Counted from the first letter of the stretch, positions 1 through 9,568 are shown. The stretch is 64,000 nt of DNA from Paenibacillus sp. FSL H3-0469 (GCF_038051945.1 NZ_CP150302.1:1736001-1800000); one strand, 5' to 3'. Notes: generated by a model not told the origin, from the sequence alone. Numbers and translations: made by a program.

Positions 1-528
1 CCGCTGATGGATACGCTGGACAAGCACAAGGCCAAGGCGATCTTCTTCGTCAACGGCTACCGGGTGAAGGAGCATCCCGAGCTGCTGGAGCTGATCCACA
101 AACGGGGCGGCGTACTCGGCAATCATAGCTGGGATCACATTGTGCTGAAGGACAAGCCGGAAGCCGAAGTGAAGAAGCAGATTGAAGATGTTCAGAAGAT
201 CGTTAAGGAAATTACCGGTGAGACCCCTCACTTCTTCCGTCCGCCGCACGGTGCCGGAGGTGACGTAGGCAAAAAAATCGCTGCTGCAAACGGCATGCTC
301 TATATGACCTGGTCCAATGGCTCCCTGGACTGGGAGATGAAAGCCAAGGATGCGGATAAGACCGGCAAGCTGGTCAGCAATGTTACCGGTCAGCTGCATT
401 CCGGCAGCAATATCCTGATGCATGAGCTGCCTTGGACGGTAGAGGCGCTTGACACTCTGTTGACTACGCTGGAGGGCAAGGGCTACAGCTTTGTAGACCC
501 GCGCAGCATTGAGCTGAAGATGCGCTAA
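1..528 (+). CDS. polysaccharide deacetylase, NodB domain (5' partial)
   Basis: C-terminal part of a NodB-type polysaccharide deacetylase. The reading frame is open to the window edge, so the true start and the usual TFDDGP motif lie upstream. Visible motifs are GNHSWDH (the His-x-x-x-His metal site), FFRPPHG (the substrate-groove Arg-Pro-Pro motif) and a late ILMHE His. The family removes acetyl groups from GlcNAc or MurNAc in peptidoglycan or related glycans, usually outside the membrane. The late segment SNILMHELPWTVEAL is typical of the bacillar PdaA/YheN-type enzymes. A signal peptide cannot be judged because the N-terminus is missing. The gene is followed by a hairpin repeat and a bidirectional terminator. 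Family confidence is high; the exact substrate is unknown. Confidence 0.88.
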   Translation, partial: PLMDTLDKHKAKAIFFVNGYRVKEHPELLELIHKRGGVLGNHSWDHIVLKDKPEAEVKKQIEDVQKIVKEITGETPHFFRPPHGAGGDVGKKIAAANGMLYMTWSNGSLDWEMKAKDADKTGKLVSNVTGQLHSGSNILMHELPWTVEALDTLLTTLEGKGYSFVDPRSIELKMR

Positions 529-541
529 GCACTGAATTCGT

Positions 542-637
542 CAAGTGGAAACGGTGCCGTCCTTTTAAGGACGGTACCGTTTCAGCAAGAAATAGAAGGA
601 TAAGTTATCGTGTGAAACATATAAATTCTTATATTTC
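542..637. repeat. dispersed ~97-bp hairpin element, copy 1
   Basis: This stretch is nearly identical to 62164-62262. It contains a perfect-to-near-perfect inverted repeat (AAACGGTGCCGTCC ... GGACGGTACCGTTT around TTTTAA), then the shared tail AGAAATAGAAGGATAA, and ends with the shared ATATAAATTCTTATATTT. The hairpin lacks a T-run, and the homology continues about 45 bp beyond it, so it is not just a terminator. Both copies lie just downstream of or between genes. Confidence 0.8.
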
Positions 638-682
638 AAAAAAAACGGTTGTCCCGCAAAATGTGGGCAGCCGTTTTTTTGT
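637..682. terminator. bidirectional Rho-independent terminator
   Basis: Stem ACGGTTGTCCCGC / GTGGGCAGCCGT with A-run before and T-run after, between the convergent deacetylase and phosphoesterase genes. It can serve both strands. Confidence 0.85.
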
Positions 683-691
683 GTTAAGTAT

Positions 692-1561
692 CTATCTGAT
701 TACTCCCTGAGATCCTGAATGCCGCCCTCCGCAGCGCAGGGTCAGCACATGCATCTCAGCCGGACTGCGCCAGCGCAGCGGCAGGTGCGCGGTACCGAAT
801 CCCCGGCTGATCAGCATCTTCAGCGGCGGGAGAGCCGTATTATAGCTCCGGGGGATCTCATACATCCCCGCATTATACTGGCGGTAGAACTCATCGGTAT
901 GCCGGTGCCCGATCAAGGGCAGCACAACCTGGCCTCCATGGGTATGCCCGGCCAGAATCAGGTCAGCCGGAACCTCCTGCTGCCGGGACAGCCAGAGCGG
1001 ATCATGCACGAGGATGATCCGGAAGGCATCCGCATCCGCTTCAGCTACGGCGGGCAGAGGCCCGTAGGCCTTTTTGCCGCCTTGCCTCGGGAAGTCCACC
1101 CCAGTAAGAATAAACTGCTCACCGTCCCGCTCAATGACGCAGTTCTCATCCACCAGCAGCCTGGCTCCGCTTCCCCGGATGATGTTATCCACCAGTGTAA
1201 TGTTCGCCCGATAATCATGATTGCCGTGAACGGCATACACAGGCGCAATGGAGGCGGCCAGTGTCATATTCTCCAGCAGACGTTCTATGGATGCGCCCTT
1301 CTCCGTCATATCACCGCCCAGGAAAACTGCGTCCACCTTCCCCCGCATCGGGCTCAGCATTGCCTCCGGCAGACGGCGGCGGTGAATATCCGTAATGAGC
1401 AGTATCCGGTAGCCGTCGAACACGGCAGGAAGCCGTTCCAGTACAATATCCTGATGATTCAACCGTTTCTTGAAGGCAGCAGCAACCATCAGGAGGCCCA
1501 TACCCCCTGCTCCCACAAGACACACACCAAGCAGAATCAGGAGCACCGCAGTCAACTCCAT
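692..1561 (-). CDS. membrane-anchored metallophosphoesterase (YkuE/YaeI-like)
   Basis: Calcineurin-like metallophosphoesterase of 289 residues with an N-terminal membrane helix (about residues 5-28). The five metal-binding blocks are present in order: TDIHR (D-x-H), GGDMTE, GNHDYR, VHDP and GHTHGGQ. This layout matches the YkuE/YaeI branch, which acts at the membrane on phosphodiester or phosphomonoester substrates (UDP-diacylglucosamine-like lipids in some relatives). It is the last gene of a three-gene minus-strand operon and overlaps the preceding small membrane protein gene by 10 bases. The catalytic set is complete. The substrate cannot be read from sequence. Confidence 0.85.
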   Translation of the reverse strand: MELTAVLLILLGVCLVGAGGMGLLMVAAAFKKRLNHQDIVLERLPAVFDGYRILLITDIHRRRLPEAMLSPMRGKVDAVFLGGDMTEKGASIERLLENMTLAASIAPVYAVHGNHDYRANITLVDNIIRGSGARLLVDENCVIERDGEQFILTGVDFPRQGGKKAYGPLPAVAEADADAFRIILVHDPLWLSRQQEVPADLILAGHTHGGQVVLPLIGHRHTDEFYRQYNAGMYEIPRSYNTALPPLKMLISRGFGTAHLPLRWRSPAEMHVLTLRCGGRHSGSQGVIR

Positions 1562-1929
1562 AGGCTATCCAGATCCGGTGCCCCGTTAATTCCCCACCAC
1601 AGGAGGAAGCCGAGCAGCATCAGAAATACGACAATCAGCGAATTGATGAACATTTTGCTGAAGCGGATTCGTTCTGACGGATAGCTCTCTGCACGTGATG
1701 GAGTCTGCTCCCCTTCCTGCTGTGCCGCCTCACGCTCCGGCCTTCCGGCGGCCCTGCGTCCGGATAAGCGTTCCTTTCTGGACAGTGTCCCTGCCACCGG
1801 TACCGGACTTCCCGCACGCTCTTCTGCTGCCACGGAAGCCGGCTGACGCTTGCCTGCTCTGGCCGGAGGCTGTTGTTCTCTCTTCTGCTGTTTCTGGCGG
1901 GACCTTACCCGGCTTAATTGTTCTGTCAT
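1552..1929 (-). CDS. small basic protein with C-terminal membrane anchor
   Basis: Not recognised. A 125-residue product starting MTEQLSRVRSRQKQQK. The first ~85 residues are very rich in Arg, Gln, Glu and Pro and probably disordered. One hydrophobic helix near the C-terminus (FINSLIVVFLMLLGFLLWW) would anchor it with the basic part in the cytoplasm. The ATG is chosen because GGAGG precedes it by five bases, inside the end of the CPBP gene, and it forms an ATGA overlap with that gene's stop. A longer frame to 2001 lacks this signal. It is probably translationally coupled to both neighbours. No function is proposed. Confidence 0.7.
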   Translation of the reverse strand: MTEQLSRVRSRQKQQKREQQPPARAGKRQPASVAAEERAGSPVPVAGTLSRKERLSGRRAAGRPEREAAQQEGEQTPSRAESYPSERIRFSKMFINSLIVVFLMLLGFLLWWGINGAPDLDSLWS

Positions 1930-2519
1930 GATACCCTCCTGTAACGAATAACCATACCGGAGAACAAATCTATAAGGAAATGGCACAATATAGGTGCCCA
2001 CAGACTGCCCGAATGGATGTAAATAAGCCCAAGACCATAGCTGCTGAGGAAGACCCAGCCCGTTGGAATCCAGTGCCGCAGATAACGGACATGAATAACG
2101 GCAAACAGTATACTTGTCCAGTACGGCCCAAGGGAATGCTGGATCGCTCCGCGGAAGAGCAGCTCCTCACACACCGCAACCACCGCAGAAATGACCACAA
2201 TATGCCACAGCGGCCGTTTGCCGAATAACAGCTCGTTGATTCCCCCGTCATCCATGCTGTCTTCAGGAACAATATGGGTTAGCAGGAAATCCACAGCGAG
2301 CATAATAACTGCCAGGCCAAGTCCCCAGTACACGAAATGTACACTATCCGGAAAATTTAATATGTGAATAGGATTTCTTTTCTGTAATAATATCCATATC
2401 AAACCGATAAATAAGGTAAGGCCCTGAGTAATGTACAGATTAATGAGTAACAGCTTGTCTGTTAACTGCTGTGGATCGGCCTTTTTAATTTTGATGTCAC
2501 CCAATTTGAATTTTTTCAT
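1926..2519 (-). CDS. CPBP-family intramembrane metalloprotease
   Basis: 197-residue membrane protein of the CPBP (Abi/CAAX protease-like) family. The diagnostic motifs are CEELLFRG (EExxxR, residues 118-123) and FAVIH (His143), which form the glutamate/histidine metal centre within transmembrane helices. A third motif is weak. Several hydrophobic helices are visible at about 25-48, 60-82, 105-125, 132-145 and 165-190. It is first in a minus-strand operon with the small basic membrane protein and the phosphoesterase, and is divergent from the secreted-protein gene at 2587. Family members cleave prenylated or membrane peptides or act in self-protection; the role here is unknown. Confidence 0.85.
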   Translation of the reverse strand: MKKFKLGDIKIKKADPQQLTDKLLLINLYITQGLTLFIGLIWILLQKRNPIHILNFPDSVHFVYWGLGLAVIMLAVDFLLTHIVPEDSMDDGGINELLFGKRPLWHIVVISAVVAVCEELLFRGAIQHSLGPYWTSILFAVIHVRYLRHWIPTGWVFLSSYGLGLIYIHSGSLWAPILCHFLIDLFSGMVIRYRRVS

Positions 2520-2586
2520 TATAACCTGCCTGTTCTATAAATGTTTTTACATAAGTTAATTTACCTATACGAAGGAGCACCTAATC

Positions 2587-3492
2587 ATGAACAGCCGTAC
2601 CTCCCGCACTCAAATGATGTACACACTAGGTTTTTTGTTTTTTCTAATATCCGCATTCGCTTCATTTTTCACGGGAGTCAAGGTTGGAGCTGACAAGACA
2701 GAAGCCAAGTATTCACAGCTGAAGGACCACCCAAGCGCCCAGGAATTCTCCGGCTCCTACCAGCAGCAGGATCTTGTCACCTTTTATCATAACGTATTTT
2801 TGCCCTACCGGGAATTCAAGCGCAATTGGAACGAACAGCTGGACGGTCTTGCCCGCAGCACGGATGCCCGCCAGAACGCGGCAACGCTGAAGAATCTGAG
2901 TATTCTGGCGGACAAGCAGTATGATAAGGTTACCCAGGATTCGCTCTTCACTAATTCACCGATGCTCTATGAATCTCAGCTCAATATTCTTAAGAGTCTC
3001 ACACTCTTCTCCCAAGCCTCCGGCAAGGTGACGGCGGGTGCTTCCGGCGCAGAAGCCGCCAAAATGCTGAGAAGCGACAACTTCACAACCAGTGCCGTGA
3101 GATTCGGGCTGCTGGCCCAGAAGAACTTCTATGATTCCATGCTGAAATGGGGGTCGAAGACCCATTCGTCCATTCCGCAGCAGTCCGGCGAGCTGAAGAC
3201 AATCTCTTTCATTCAGTGGAAAAAAATGCCGCTCTTGCTCAAGAACGCTTCCATCGCCGATATGATGCTGAACCGCGGCATCTATGCCGGATATGATCCG
3301 CAGGATATCACTGCCAAGATTGATGATATGATCTACTCCGGGACCGCCAGCTCGCTGAAGCTGAATAATGTTCAGTCCTCCGTCACTCTGCTCATCTCCA
3401 CCGGTGCGGTGCAGGAGCAGGACTTCATCAAGTGGCGGGAACAATATTACGGCAAGGAGATCATGCCGCAGCTCCCTTTCTTCTACGAGTAA
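2587..3492 (+). CDS. uncharacterised secreted or membrane-anchored protein
   Basis: Not recognised. 301 residues with one N-terminal hydrophobic segment (residues 11-32, TLGFLFFLISAFASFFTG), so it is probably anchored with the remaining ~265 residues outside. The external part is mostly helical by composition, contains no Cys, and ends in an aromatic PFFYE tail. The ATG is preceded by AAGGAG. It is divergent from the CPBP gene and separated by the serA T-box leader from the next gene. No catalytic motif is visible. Confidence 0.72.
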   Translation: MNSRTSRTQMMYTLGFLFFLISAFASFFTGVKVGADKTEAKYSQLKDHPSAQEFSGSYQQQDLVTFYHNVFLPYREFKRNWNEQLDGLARSTDARQNAATLKNLSILADKQYDKVTQDSLFTNSPMLYESQLNILKSLTLFSQASGKVTAGASGAEAAKMLRSDNFTTSAVRFGLLAQKNFYDSMLKWGSKTHSSIPQQSGELKTISFIQWKKMPLLLKNASIADMMLNRGIYAGYDPQDITAKIDDMIYSGTASSLKLNNVQSSVTLLISTGAVQEQDFIKWREQYYGKEIMPQLPFFYE

Positions 3493-3559
3493 GACCAGTT
3501 ATTGCATCATAACGAAAATTACGGCCCACTTCAAGGCGGACCCGCTCAGAAGAATCCTA

Positions 3560-3589
3560 TTGACACACTTGGCATCACCATGTTACATT
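3560..3589 (+). promoter_or_regulatory. sigma-A-like promoter for the serA leader
   Basis: TTGACA at 3560-3565, 18 bases, then TACATT at 3584-3589, placed just upstream of the T-box leader. The -35 is perfect and the -10 is imperfect. Confidence 0.5.
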
Positions 3590-3599
3590 ATGACAAATT

Positions 3600-3868
3600 A
3601 ATCAAGCAAAACCGATGATGGAACAAAGATTACTTGCAGTCTTCAGAGAGCCGGTGGGTGGTGAGAACCGGTGACGGACATTAATCTTTAGCGCTCCTGA
3701 GATATTGTATTGAACACAAGAGTAGATACAATCGGATCACTCCGTTACCAGTGTGGCCTTTGCAGGCCAATGAGGCTGCCTCTTAACCGTCGCAGTGAAT
3801 TAGGGTGGTACCACGACAACTCTCGTCCCTTACTACGGCAGTAGTATGGGGTTGGGAGTTTTTTTATT
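3600..3868 (+). ncRNA. T-box riboswitch leader of serA (serine-type by context)
   Basis: The conserved T-box bulge AGGGTGGTACCACG is at 3802-3815; its TGG pairs with the tRNA acceptor end. Upstream there is a Stem I-like region with an AGAGAG bulge, a GC-rich arm (GCCGGT/ACCGGT) and an AAAGATTA/TAATCTTT pairing. Just after that pairing, two serine codons are candidate specifiers: AGC at 3690-3692 and TCC at 3695-3697. I cannot decide between them by eye. Downstream, AACTC...GAGTT with CCCTTACTAC/GTAGTATGGG and a T-run (3818-3868) is the terminator competing with the antiterminator. Uncharged tRNA-Ser should allow read-through into serA. Confidence 0.9.
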
Positions 3869-4042
3869 GCCATATCCCTAAGAATCTGGTACCTCTGCAT
3901 GCTGTTTCTTTTATGCGACAGCGCGTTACCCTGGTGTCAATATGCTCTTTAGGCTCTCGTAAGTTCTGGTACTGCGGATTGCCTTACCCGGTGATCCTTG
4001 GCATATACAATAGCTTTCCCATTTGAAGGAGGACAAGAGACC

Positions 4043-5635
4043 ATGTTTAAAGTATTAGTATCGGACCCGATCAGCGATCTGGGCATTCAGCAATTGATGG
4101 ACGCAAGCGATGTGACTGTAGACAAGAAAACAGGACTAAGTGAAGATGAGCTAGTTGCAATCATTGGCGAATATGACGGCTTACTCGTTCGCAGCCAGAC
4201 TACTGTAACGGACAAAATTATCGCAGCCGGTACTAATCTCAAGGTTATCGGCCGGGCCGGAGTCGGCGTGGACAACATCAAGCTGGAGTCCGCCACGCAG
4301 CGCGGTGTAGTTGTTATCAACGCTCCGGACGGCAACACCATTACGACCTGTGAACATGCTTTTGCCATGATGATGGCCTTGGCCCGTCATATTCCTCAAG
4401 CCTATGCGAAGACCATTTCCGGTGTATGGGACAGAAAGACCTTCCTCGGCGTCGAGCTGCGCGGCAAGACACTGGGCGTACTCGGCATGGGCCGGATCGG
4501 CAGCGAGGTGGCCAAGCGCGCCAAAGCCTTCGGCATGAGCATCCTGGCCTATGACCCGTTCCTGACGGCTGACCGTGCAGAGAAAATGGAAGTGAAGCTG
4601 GCTTCGGTAGACGACATTGTGCGCGGGGCAGACTTCATCACGGTTCACACACCGCTCACACCGGAGACCCGCCACATGATCTCCCGTCCGCAATTTGAAG
4701 TCATGAAAAAAGGCATGCGTATCATCAACTGTGCCCGCGGCGGTGTTATCGATGAAATGGCGCTCGTAGAAGCGATTGACAGCGGCATTGTGGCCGGCGC
4801 TGCATTCGACGTGTTCGAGAAGGAGCCGCCTGAAGCAGACCACCCGTTCCTTACAAATCCGAAGATTATCGTGACCCCGCATCTGGGTGCTTCGACGATT
4901 GAAGCCCAGGAGAACGTGGCGATCGATGTATCGGAGCAGGTCCTCCATATCCTGCGCAACGAACCGTTCATCAACGCGGTGAACATTCCGCCGGTTGCAC
5001 CTAGCGTGATGAACAAGCTGCAGCCGTACTTCACCCTCGGCGAGAAGCTGGGCAGCTTCGCTACTCAGATTACAGACGGGGCGATCCGCGAGATCCATGT
5101 GGAGTATGCCGGTGATCTCTCGGATGTGGATACCCAGCCGCTTACCCGTTATGTCGTCAAAGGTGTGCTCACCCGCCACTTCGCCGGAGATGTGAACATC
5201 GTCAACTCGATGCATCTGGCGAAGACCCGTGACGTGAACGTAGTGGTGACCAAGGCTTCCAAAACCAAAGGCTTCACCAATCTCATCACGGTAACACTCA
5301 AGGCTGAGCATGATGAAGAGCGTCTGGTTGCCGGTACCCTGCTGCAGGGCTACGGCGAACGTATCGTTAAGGTCAACAAGTTCCCGGTCGATATTGCTCC
5401 TGAAGGCCATCAGCTGGTCATCTCGCATAACGATAAGCCGGGTATCATCGGACTCGTCGGTACTCTGCTTGGCGAGAACGGCGTCAATATCGCATCCATG
5501 CAGGTTGGCCGTACCATCATCGGCGGAGCCGCCATCATGCTCCTGACCGTTGATAAGGGTGTGCCGAAGGAGGTCCTGGTGAAGCTGGCCGGACTGCCGG
5601 AGATCAACACCGCTGAGGAGATCATTCTGCTCTAA
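4043..5635 (+). CDS. serA: D-3-phosphoglycerate dehydrogenase
   Basis: SerA, first step of serine synthesis: oxidation of 3-phosphoglycerate to 3-phosphohydroxypyruvate with NAD+. 530 residues, the long form. An N-terminal substrate domain is followed by the Rossmann core (LGVLGMGRIGSEVAKRAKAFG) and the catalytic Arg/Glu/His region (NCARGGVIDE; TPHLGAST). An ASB domain follows, and a C-terminal ACT domain (GHQLVISHNDKPGIIG) is the serine-sensing type. The start MFKVLVSD is chosen over an upstream in-frame codon at 3998 because GAAGGAGG lies at the right distance. It is controlled by the T-box leader and followed by a terminator. Confidence 0.97.
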   Translation: MFKVLVSDPISDLGIQQLMDASDVTVDKKTGLSEDELVAIIGEYDGLLVRSQTTVTDKIIAAGTNLKVIGRAGVGVDNIKLESATQRGVVVINAPDGNTITTCEHAFAMMMALARHIPQAYAKTISGVWDRKTFLGVELRGKTLGVLGMGRIGSEVAKRAKAFGMSILAYDPFLTADRAEKMEVKLASVDDIVRGADFITVHTPLTPETRHMISRPQFEVMKKGMRIINCARGGVIDEMALVEAIDSGIVAGAAFDVFEKEPPEADHPFLTNPKIIVTPHLGASTIEAQENVAIDVSEQVLHILRNEPFINAVNIPPVAPSVMNKLQPYFTLGEKLGSFATQITDGAIREIHVEYAGDLSDVDTQPLTRYVVKGVLTRHFAGDVNIVNSMHLAKTRDVNVVVTKASKTKGFTNLITVTLKAEHDEERLVAGTLLQGYGERIVKVNKFPVDIAPEGHQLVISHNDKPGIIGLVGTLLGENGVNIASMQVGRTIIGGAAIMLLTVDKGVPKEVLVKLAGLPEINTAEEIILL

Positions 5636-5653
5636 TTCTTATTTCTTCACAAT

Positions 5654-5708
5654 AAAACACTCTTCGGGAGTGCAGGCCCCAGGCTGCGCACTTCCAAAGA
5701 GTGTTTTT
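5654..5708 (+). terminator. terminator of serA
   Basis: AAAACACTCTT ... AAGAGTGTTTTT stem with an inner GGGAGTGC/GCACTTCC pairing. The A-run on the other side may also serve the convergent SDR gene. Confidence 0.85.
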
Positions 5709-5717
5709 GCATTCTGA

Positions 5718-6557
5718 CTATGAAATTTGGTAGGCCGGCACCTGCCGGCCGTCGGTGTCCGTAAAGCCATATTTCCGTGCCAGGTCCCCAACCTTCTGTG
5801 GAACACCCGTCATGGATATCACTTCAGGATCAGCAGCAAGCGCTGCAACTGCCCGTCCGATATAGGCTGTTGATTCGGTGGTCCTCAGCCCCTCCTCCTC
5901 CTGCCAGTGTTCTTCATCTGTACCGAAGCTGTCCAGGACCAGCTCGGTCCGCATCCAGCCGGGAGAGACGGGGATCACTGCGATGCCGTCCGCAGCCACT
6001 TCTAGGGATAATCCGTAGGCCATGCGCACCAGCGCATTTTTGGACAGATCATAATAGAAGTTTCCGGTGTATTTATACTCATCCCAGAAGGTCGTATGAA
6101 CGATTAATTTACCCGCCCCCGTTCCTTCGCTGCGCATTAGAGGTATAGCATAATAATTGGTCATTAACTGTGCCCGGACCCCGGCAGTGAACATATGATC
6201 CCAATGCTGCACCGGCTGCTCCCAGAACGGTTCATTCCCGATAGCGAGACTATTGCCGCCCCAGACGTTATTGACCAGAATATCCAGTCTGCCCTGCTCT
6301 GTGCTAATCTGCCGGATTACAGCTTCTGTCTCGCTATCATTCGTATGATCACAGCGGATCACGGCTCCGTCCCCGCCTAACCGGCGGATCTCAGCCAGCA
6401 CCCCTTCAAGCGTTCTTGCGTGTGCCTGCGGCATACCGGCATTCCTGCCTGTAGTGTATACATAGGCGCCAGCCTTCGCCAGCTCCAGCGCAATGCCTCT
6501 GCCTGCCCCCCTGCTCCCTCCTGTTACCAATGCCACTTTCCCTTGCAAATTAGTCAT
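5718..6557 (-). CDS. SDR-family oxidoreductase
   Basis: Short-chain dehydrogenase/reductase of 279 residues. The cofactor motif VTGGSRGAGRG (residues 11-21), NNVWGG in the NNAG position and the catalytic Tyr169-x-x-x-Lys173 (YDLSK) are visible. The usual catalytic Ser, 13 residues before the Tyr, is Thr156 (HTTFW), a conservative change. The sequence resembles the DHRS1-like SDR branch. An Arg after the glycine motif and TTGRN suggest NADP(H). The gene is divergent from the WYL-domain regulator at 6692, across 134 bp, and is a natural target for it. Substrate unknown. Confidence 0.88.
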   Translation of the reverse strand: MTNLQGKVALVTGGSRGAGRGIALELAKAGAYVYTTGRNAGMPQAHARTLEGVLAEIRRLGGDGAVIRCDHTNDSETEAVIRQISTEQGRLDILVNNVWGGNSLAIGNEPFWEQPVQHWDHMFTAGVRAQLMTNYYAIPLMRSEGTGAGKLIVHTTFWDEYKYTGNFYYDLSKNALVRMAYGLSLEVAADGIAVIPVSPGWMRTELVLDSFGTDEEHWQEEEGLRTTESTAYIGRAVAALAADPEVISMTGVPQKVGDLARKYGFTDTDGRQVPAYQIS

Positions 6558-6691
6558 TTGATCCGCTCCCTTTCGTCTATCATGCCCGGATTAGAAGATC
6601 ATTTGCGTTAATCCGTACTCTTGTCTAATATATACCTTATACATGACAACCATTGACATATATAAATAATACATTTTAGGGAGGCAGCTGA

Positions 6692-7645
6692 ATGAGAGCG
6701 GATCGCCTGATCACTATTGTTCAACTTTTACAGAGCCGCGGGAAAATCAGCTCCAAAGAGCTGGCACAAACGCTGGAGGTATCCGAACGCACGATCTTCC
6801 GGGATATGGAGGCGCTCAGCTTCTCCGGCATTCCTGTGCTGGCGGAGCGCGGCCGGGAAGGCGGCTGGAAGCTGGCGGAAGGCTACCGGAATTCGCTGAG
6901 CGGAATGAACACCAAGGAGATTGCCGCGCTGCTGGTGCCCGCTGATCCGGCGATTCTGCGCGCTCTGGGCATTCAGGAGGAATTCTCCTCGGCCGCCCGC
7001 AAGCTGCAGGCCGCTGCTACCAGGCAGCCCCTAACCCCCTTCAGCTTCCTCAGCCAGCGGATTCACATCGACGGAGCCGGGTGGCATTCCTCCGGGGAGA
7101 CCTATCCCTGCCTACCCGCTTTGCAGGAAGCCTTATGGGAGAACCTCAGGGTGAGCATCACCTATCTGCGCGGGGAGGACGCTGCCGAGCGGCTGGTTGC
7201 ACCGCTGGGACTGGTAGTCAAGCGCGGCGTCTGGTACTTGGTCGCGGGGCATGACAGCGAGCTGCGGACCTACCGGGTCTCCAGAATCACTGAGGCCAAA
7301 GTCACAAATGAGTCTTTTGAGCAGCCTGAGGATTTCGTCCTGTCTGAGTACTGGGAGACCTCCACCGCCGCGTTCAAGTCTGCCTTGCCCCGGTATCCCG
7401 CCAGCCTGCTTGTCAGGGACCACACGATGAAGGAGCTGCAGCGGGAACGATACGTCGCCCTGTTGCACCAGGAGCCTTCTGAGGCCCCTGGCTGGATCAG
7501 GGCCGAGGCCGAGTTCAACACGCCGGAGTCTGCGTGCCGGATCATCTTGTCCTTGGGTCAAGGCATCAAAGTGACCGCACCGCCTGAGCTTGCAGATACG
7601 GTTGCTTCGGCTCTGCGGGAAGCGGCAGCATTATACGATTTTTAA
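6692..7645 (+). CDS. YafY-type HTH/WYL transcriptional regulator
   Basis: 317-residue DeoR-like regulator. An N-terminal winged helix-turn-helix (residues 1-55, [22 protein letters not shown]) is followed by a WYL domain around residues 150-215 ([26 protein letters not shown]) and a C-terminal WCX segment. WYL domains bind small ligands or nucleic acid and control the attached HTH. GGGAGG precedes the ATG. It is divergent from the SDR gene, so it probably regulates that gene and itself, perhaps in response to a reactive or hydrophobic compound. The target is inferred only from position. Confidence 0.88.
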   Translation: MRADRLITIVQLLQSRGKISSKELAQTLEVSERTIFRDMEALSFSGIPVLAERGREGGWKLAEGYRNSLSGMNTKEIAALLVPADPAILRALGIQEEFSSAARKLQAAATRQPLTPFSFLSQRIHIDGAGWHSSGETYPCLPALQEALWENLRVSITYLRGEDAAERLVAPLGLVVKRGVWYLVAGHDSELRTYRVSRITEAKVTNESFEQPEDFVLSEYWETSTAAFKSALPRYPASLLVRDHTMKELQRERYVALLHQEPSEAPGWIRAEAEFNTPESACRIILSLGQGIKVTAPPELADTVASALREAAALYDF

Positions 7646-7718
7646 TAATAGACCAAATGCACTAGTATCCCCTATAATATTACAATACACATTATTCTTT
7701 ATAGGGGGACTTTACATT

Positions 7719-8969
7719 ATGGACTGGATGAACAAGCTGCCGTTGAAACAAAAAATCGTCACCGGATGTTACTTGGTGGCCGCTTTATTCGCTGTCCCTG
7801 TCTTAATCACGCTAATCCTGATGGACAGGCTGCTCGTCGGCATTATTCTTGTCGCCGTCCTGGCAGCGCTGACATACCCGCTCGCGCGCTTCATTGAGAG
7901 AACGCTTACATCTTCATTTGAGGATATCTCCAATGTGACGCACACGATTGCCAAAGGCGACTTCACCAGCCGTGCCGACGAGAATGGCTCCATGGGCGAC
8001 ATTAGCCGCTCCTTCAACACCATGATTGACAAGCTCAAAAAAATCCTCACCGATGCCTCACAGATTACCCGTCAGGTTATGGACGCCAGCCGCGGGATTG
8101 AAGACAAGAATCAGAACCTGAAGTTTGTAATGGCTCAGGTGGCCTCCTCCTCCAATGAACTGGCTCTAGGTGCTAACGAAATCTCGGTGGATATCGCTGA
8201 TATGACCGAATCGATCAAGGATATCGAAATCAAGGTCTCCAATTATACGAATTCCACCAAGGAAATGAATAGAAGGTCTGTACATACGCTGGAATTGGTA
8301 GAACAGGGACGGCAATCGGTGGATACCCAAGCCGAAGGCATGCGCAAGAACATCCAGGCTACCCAGAAGGTGGCGGATACGATTGAAGCCCTATCGCAGA
8401 ACGCACGCGGCATTACGATGATAACCAAGACGATTACCGAAATTGCCGAACAGACTAATCTGCTGTCGCTCAATGCCTCTATTGAAGCTGCCCGCGCAGG
8501 CGAGCATGGCCGGGGATTCGCAGTTGTTGCCCAGGAGGTCCGTAAGCTGGCCGAGGAATCCACCGCTTCCACCAAAGAGGTGTTCGGACTGGTCCGCAGC
8601 ATTGAAGCGGATATCAAGCAGGCCATCGATAATATCGCCATTAACGAAGAGGTAGTTCAGGTACAGAATGAGATGATAACAGAAACGGCTAACATCTTTG
8701 CTCAAATTGTGCATAGTGTCCAATACATAACCGAGCAGATCGCTTCCTTCTCCGCAGAGAGTGACCTTATGCTGGAGAGCGCACTCAAGATCTCCGGGGC
8801 AATCGAGAATATCTCAGCCATTACCCAGGAGACCGCCGCAGGGACCGAAGAGGTATCCGCAGCGATGAACGAACAGATTCACGCGCTGCAATCCGTGGCT
8901 GAGGAGACAGAGAAGATGACCTCCGCAGTCTTCAACCTGCAAAAAACAATTCATATTTTCAAATTCTAG
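7719..8969 (+). CDS. methyl-accepting chemotaxis protein lacking an extracellular sensor domain
   Basis: 416-residue chemoreceptor. Two transmembrane helices (about 14-34 and 38-56) are separated by only a few residues, so there is no extracytoplasmic ligand domain. A HAMP-like linker (about 57-110) leads to the coiled-coil signalling domain, with the hairpin tip [22 protein letters not shown] around residues 240-261 that contacts CheA and CheW. The start is [10 protein letters not shown] after AGGGGG; an in-frame extension overlapping the WYL gene has no ribosome site. Such receptors sense through the membrane, HAMP or cytoplasm. A terminator follows. Confidence 0.92.
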   Translation: MDWMNKLPLKQKIVTGCYLVAALFAVPVLITLILMDRLLVGIILVAVLAALTYPLARFIERTLTSSFEDISNVTHTIAKGDFTSRADENGSMGDISRSFNTMIDKLKKILTDASQITRQVMDASRGIEDKNQNLKFVMAQVASSSNELALGANEISVDIADMTESIKDIEIKVSNYTNSTKEMNRRSVHTLELVEQGRQSVDTQAEGMRKNIQATQKVADTIEALSQNARGITMITKTITEIAEQTNLLSLNASIEAARAGEHGRGFAVVAQEVRKLAEESTASTKEVFGLVRSIEADIKQAIDNIAINEEVVQVQNEMITETANIFAQIVHSVQYITEQIASFSAESDLMLESALKISGAIENISAITQETAAGTEEVSAAMNEQIHALQSVAEETEKMTSAVFNLQKTIHIFKF

Positions 8970-8981
8970 CTCCGGCACAAT

Positions 8982-9024
8982 GAGACACGCGCCTGCGGAA
9001 ATACTGCGGGTGGTGTCTCTTTTT
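8982..9024 (+). terminator. terminator of the chemoreceptor gene
   Basis: GAGACAC ... GTGTCTC stem followed by TTTTTC. Confidence 0.8.
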
Positions 9025-9411
9025 CTATGCAAAAATCAGATTGTTATGTAATATTCACAAATTGTTGAAATTGTGCATAAGGGTAAAAAATGTGTTTTGC
9101 ACTTCTTTACTATAGTCGTTCTATTGTCATAGCTTGTCTATAAGTCAACAGCTCACATATCCGTTACTTAAGTCCTATCATTTAATTTTGCAATGCTGTA
9201 TATCTAGCGAATTCTTAACATTTTGCAGTACCTCAGGATTGTAATGAGTCTTTATGCTTACTCTCCATAATAAGGGCCCGAAATTTTCATTTGCATTTTA
9301 AGACTTTAGTCTTCCAGGGACAACCATTTTCAAAAGTTTGAAATTCCAAATATTTAGCCATTTCAACTCCTGAATATTCGCCAAATTCCGAGTTTCTTCT
9401 CACTGGGGTTA

Positions 9412-9439
9412 TTGACAAAAGAGGAGCTAGGAATATATT
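9412..9439 (+). promoter_or_regulatory. sigma-A-like promoter of the c-di-GMP riboswitch
   Basis: TTGACA (9412-9417), 16 bases, TATATT (9434-9439), about 35 bases before the aptamer. The remaining AT-rich stretch from 9025 to 9410 shows no gene or clear structure. Confidence 0.6.
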
Positions 9440-9471
9440 GTAAAGGAAAATTCTCCAAAGATTGATTTATA

Positions 9472-9568
9472 ACCGCATACCGGCAAAATTCACCGAAAGG
9501 GAATGACGCAAAGCCATGGATCTACAGTCTCATTTCTGAAGTGGGATCATGACAGCCAGGTTGCTGAA
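9472..9568 (+). ncRNA. cyclic-di-GMP-I (GEMM-I) riboswitch
   Basis: The stretch matches the remembered GEMM-I consensus in order: a GGCAAA strand, CGAAAGGG (the GAAA tetraloop arm), GACGCAAAGCC (the conserved core with the ligand-binding positions), an arm with a variable loop, and ATGACAGCCAGG closing with TTGCTGA that pairs back to CGGCAAA. The ligand is the second messenger c-di-GMP. A hairpin with T-run lies 55 bases downstream (9621-9651), so control is probably by transcription attenuation of the gene at 9685. Whether the ligand turns expression on or off cannot be read by eye. Confidence 0.88.

Noticed and set aside
719..1684. 321-codon plus-strand frame
   Set aside because: It lies opposite the phosphoesterase gene, whose motifs are complete; typical antisense shadow of a GC-rich gene.
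4181..5428. 415-codon minus-strand frame inside serA
   Set aside because: Antisense shadow of serA; composition rich in His, Arg and Cys with no motif.
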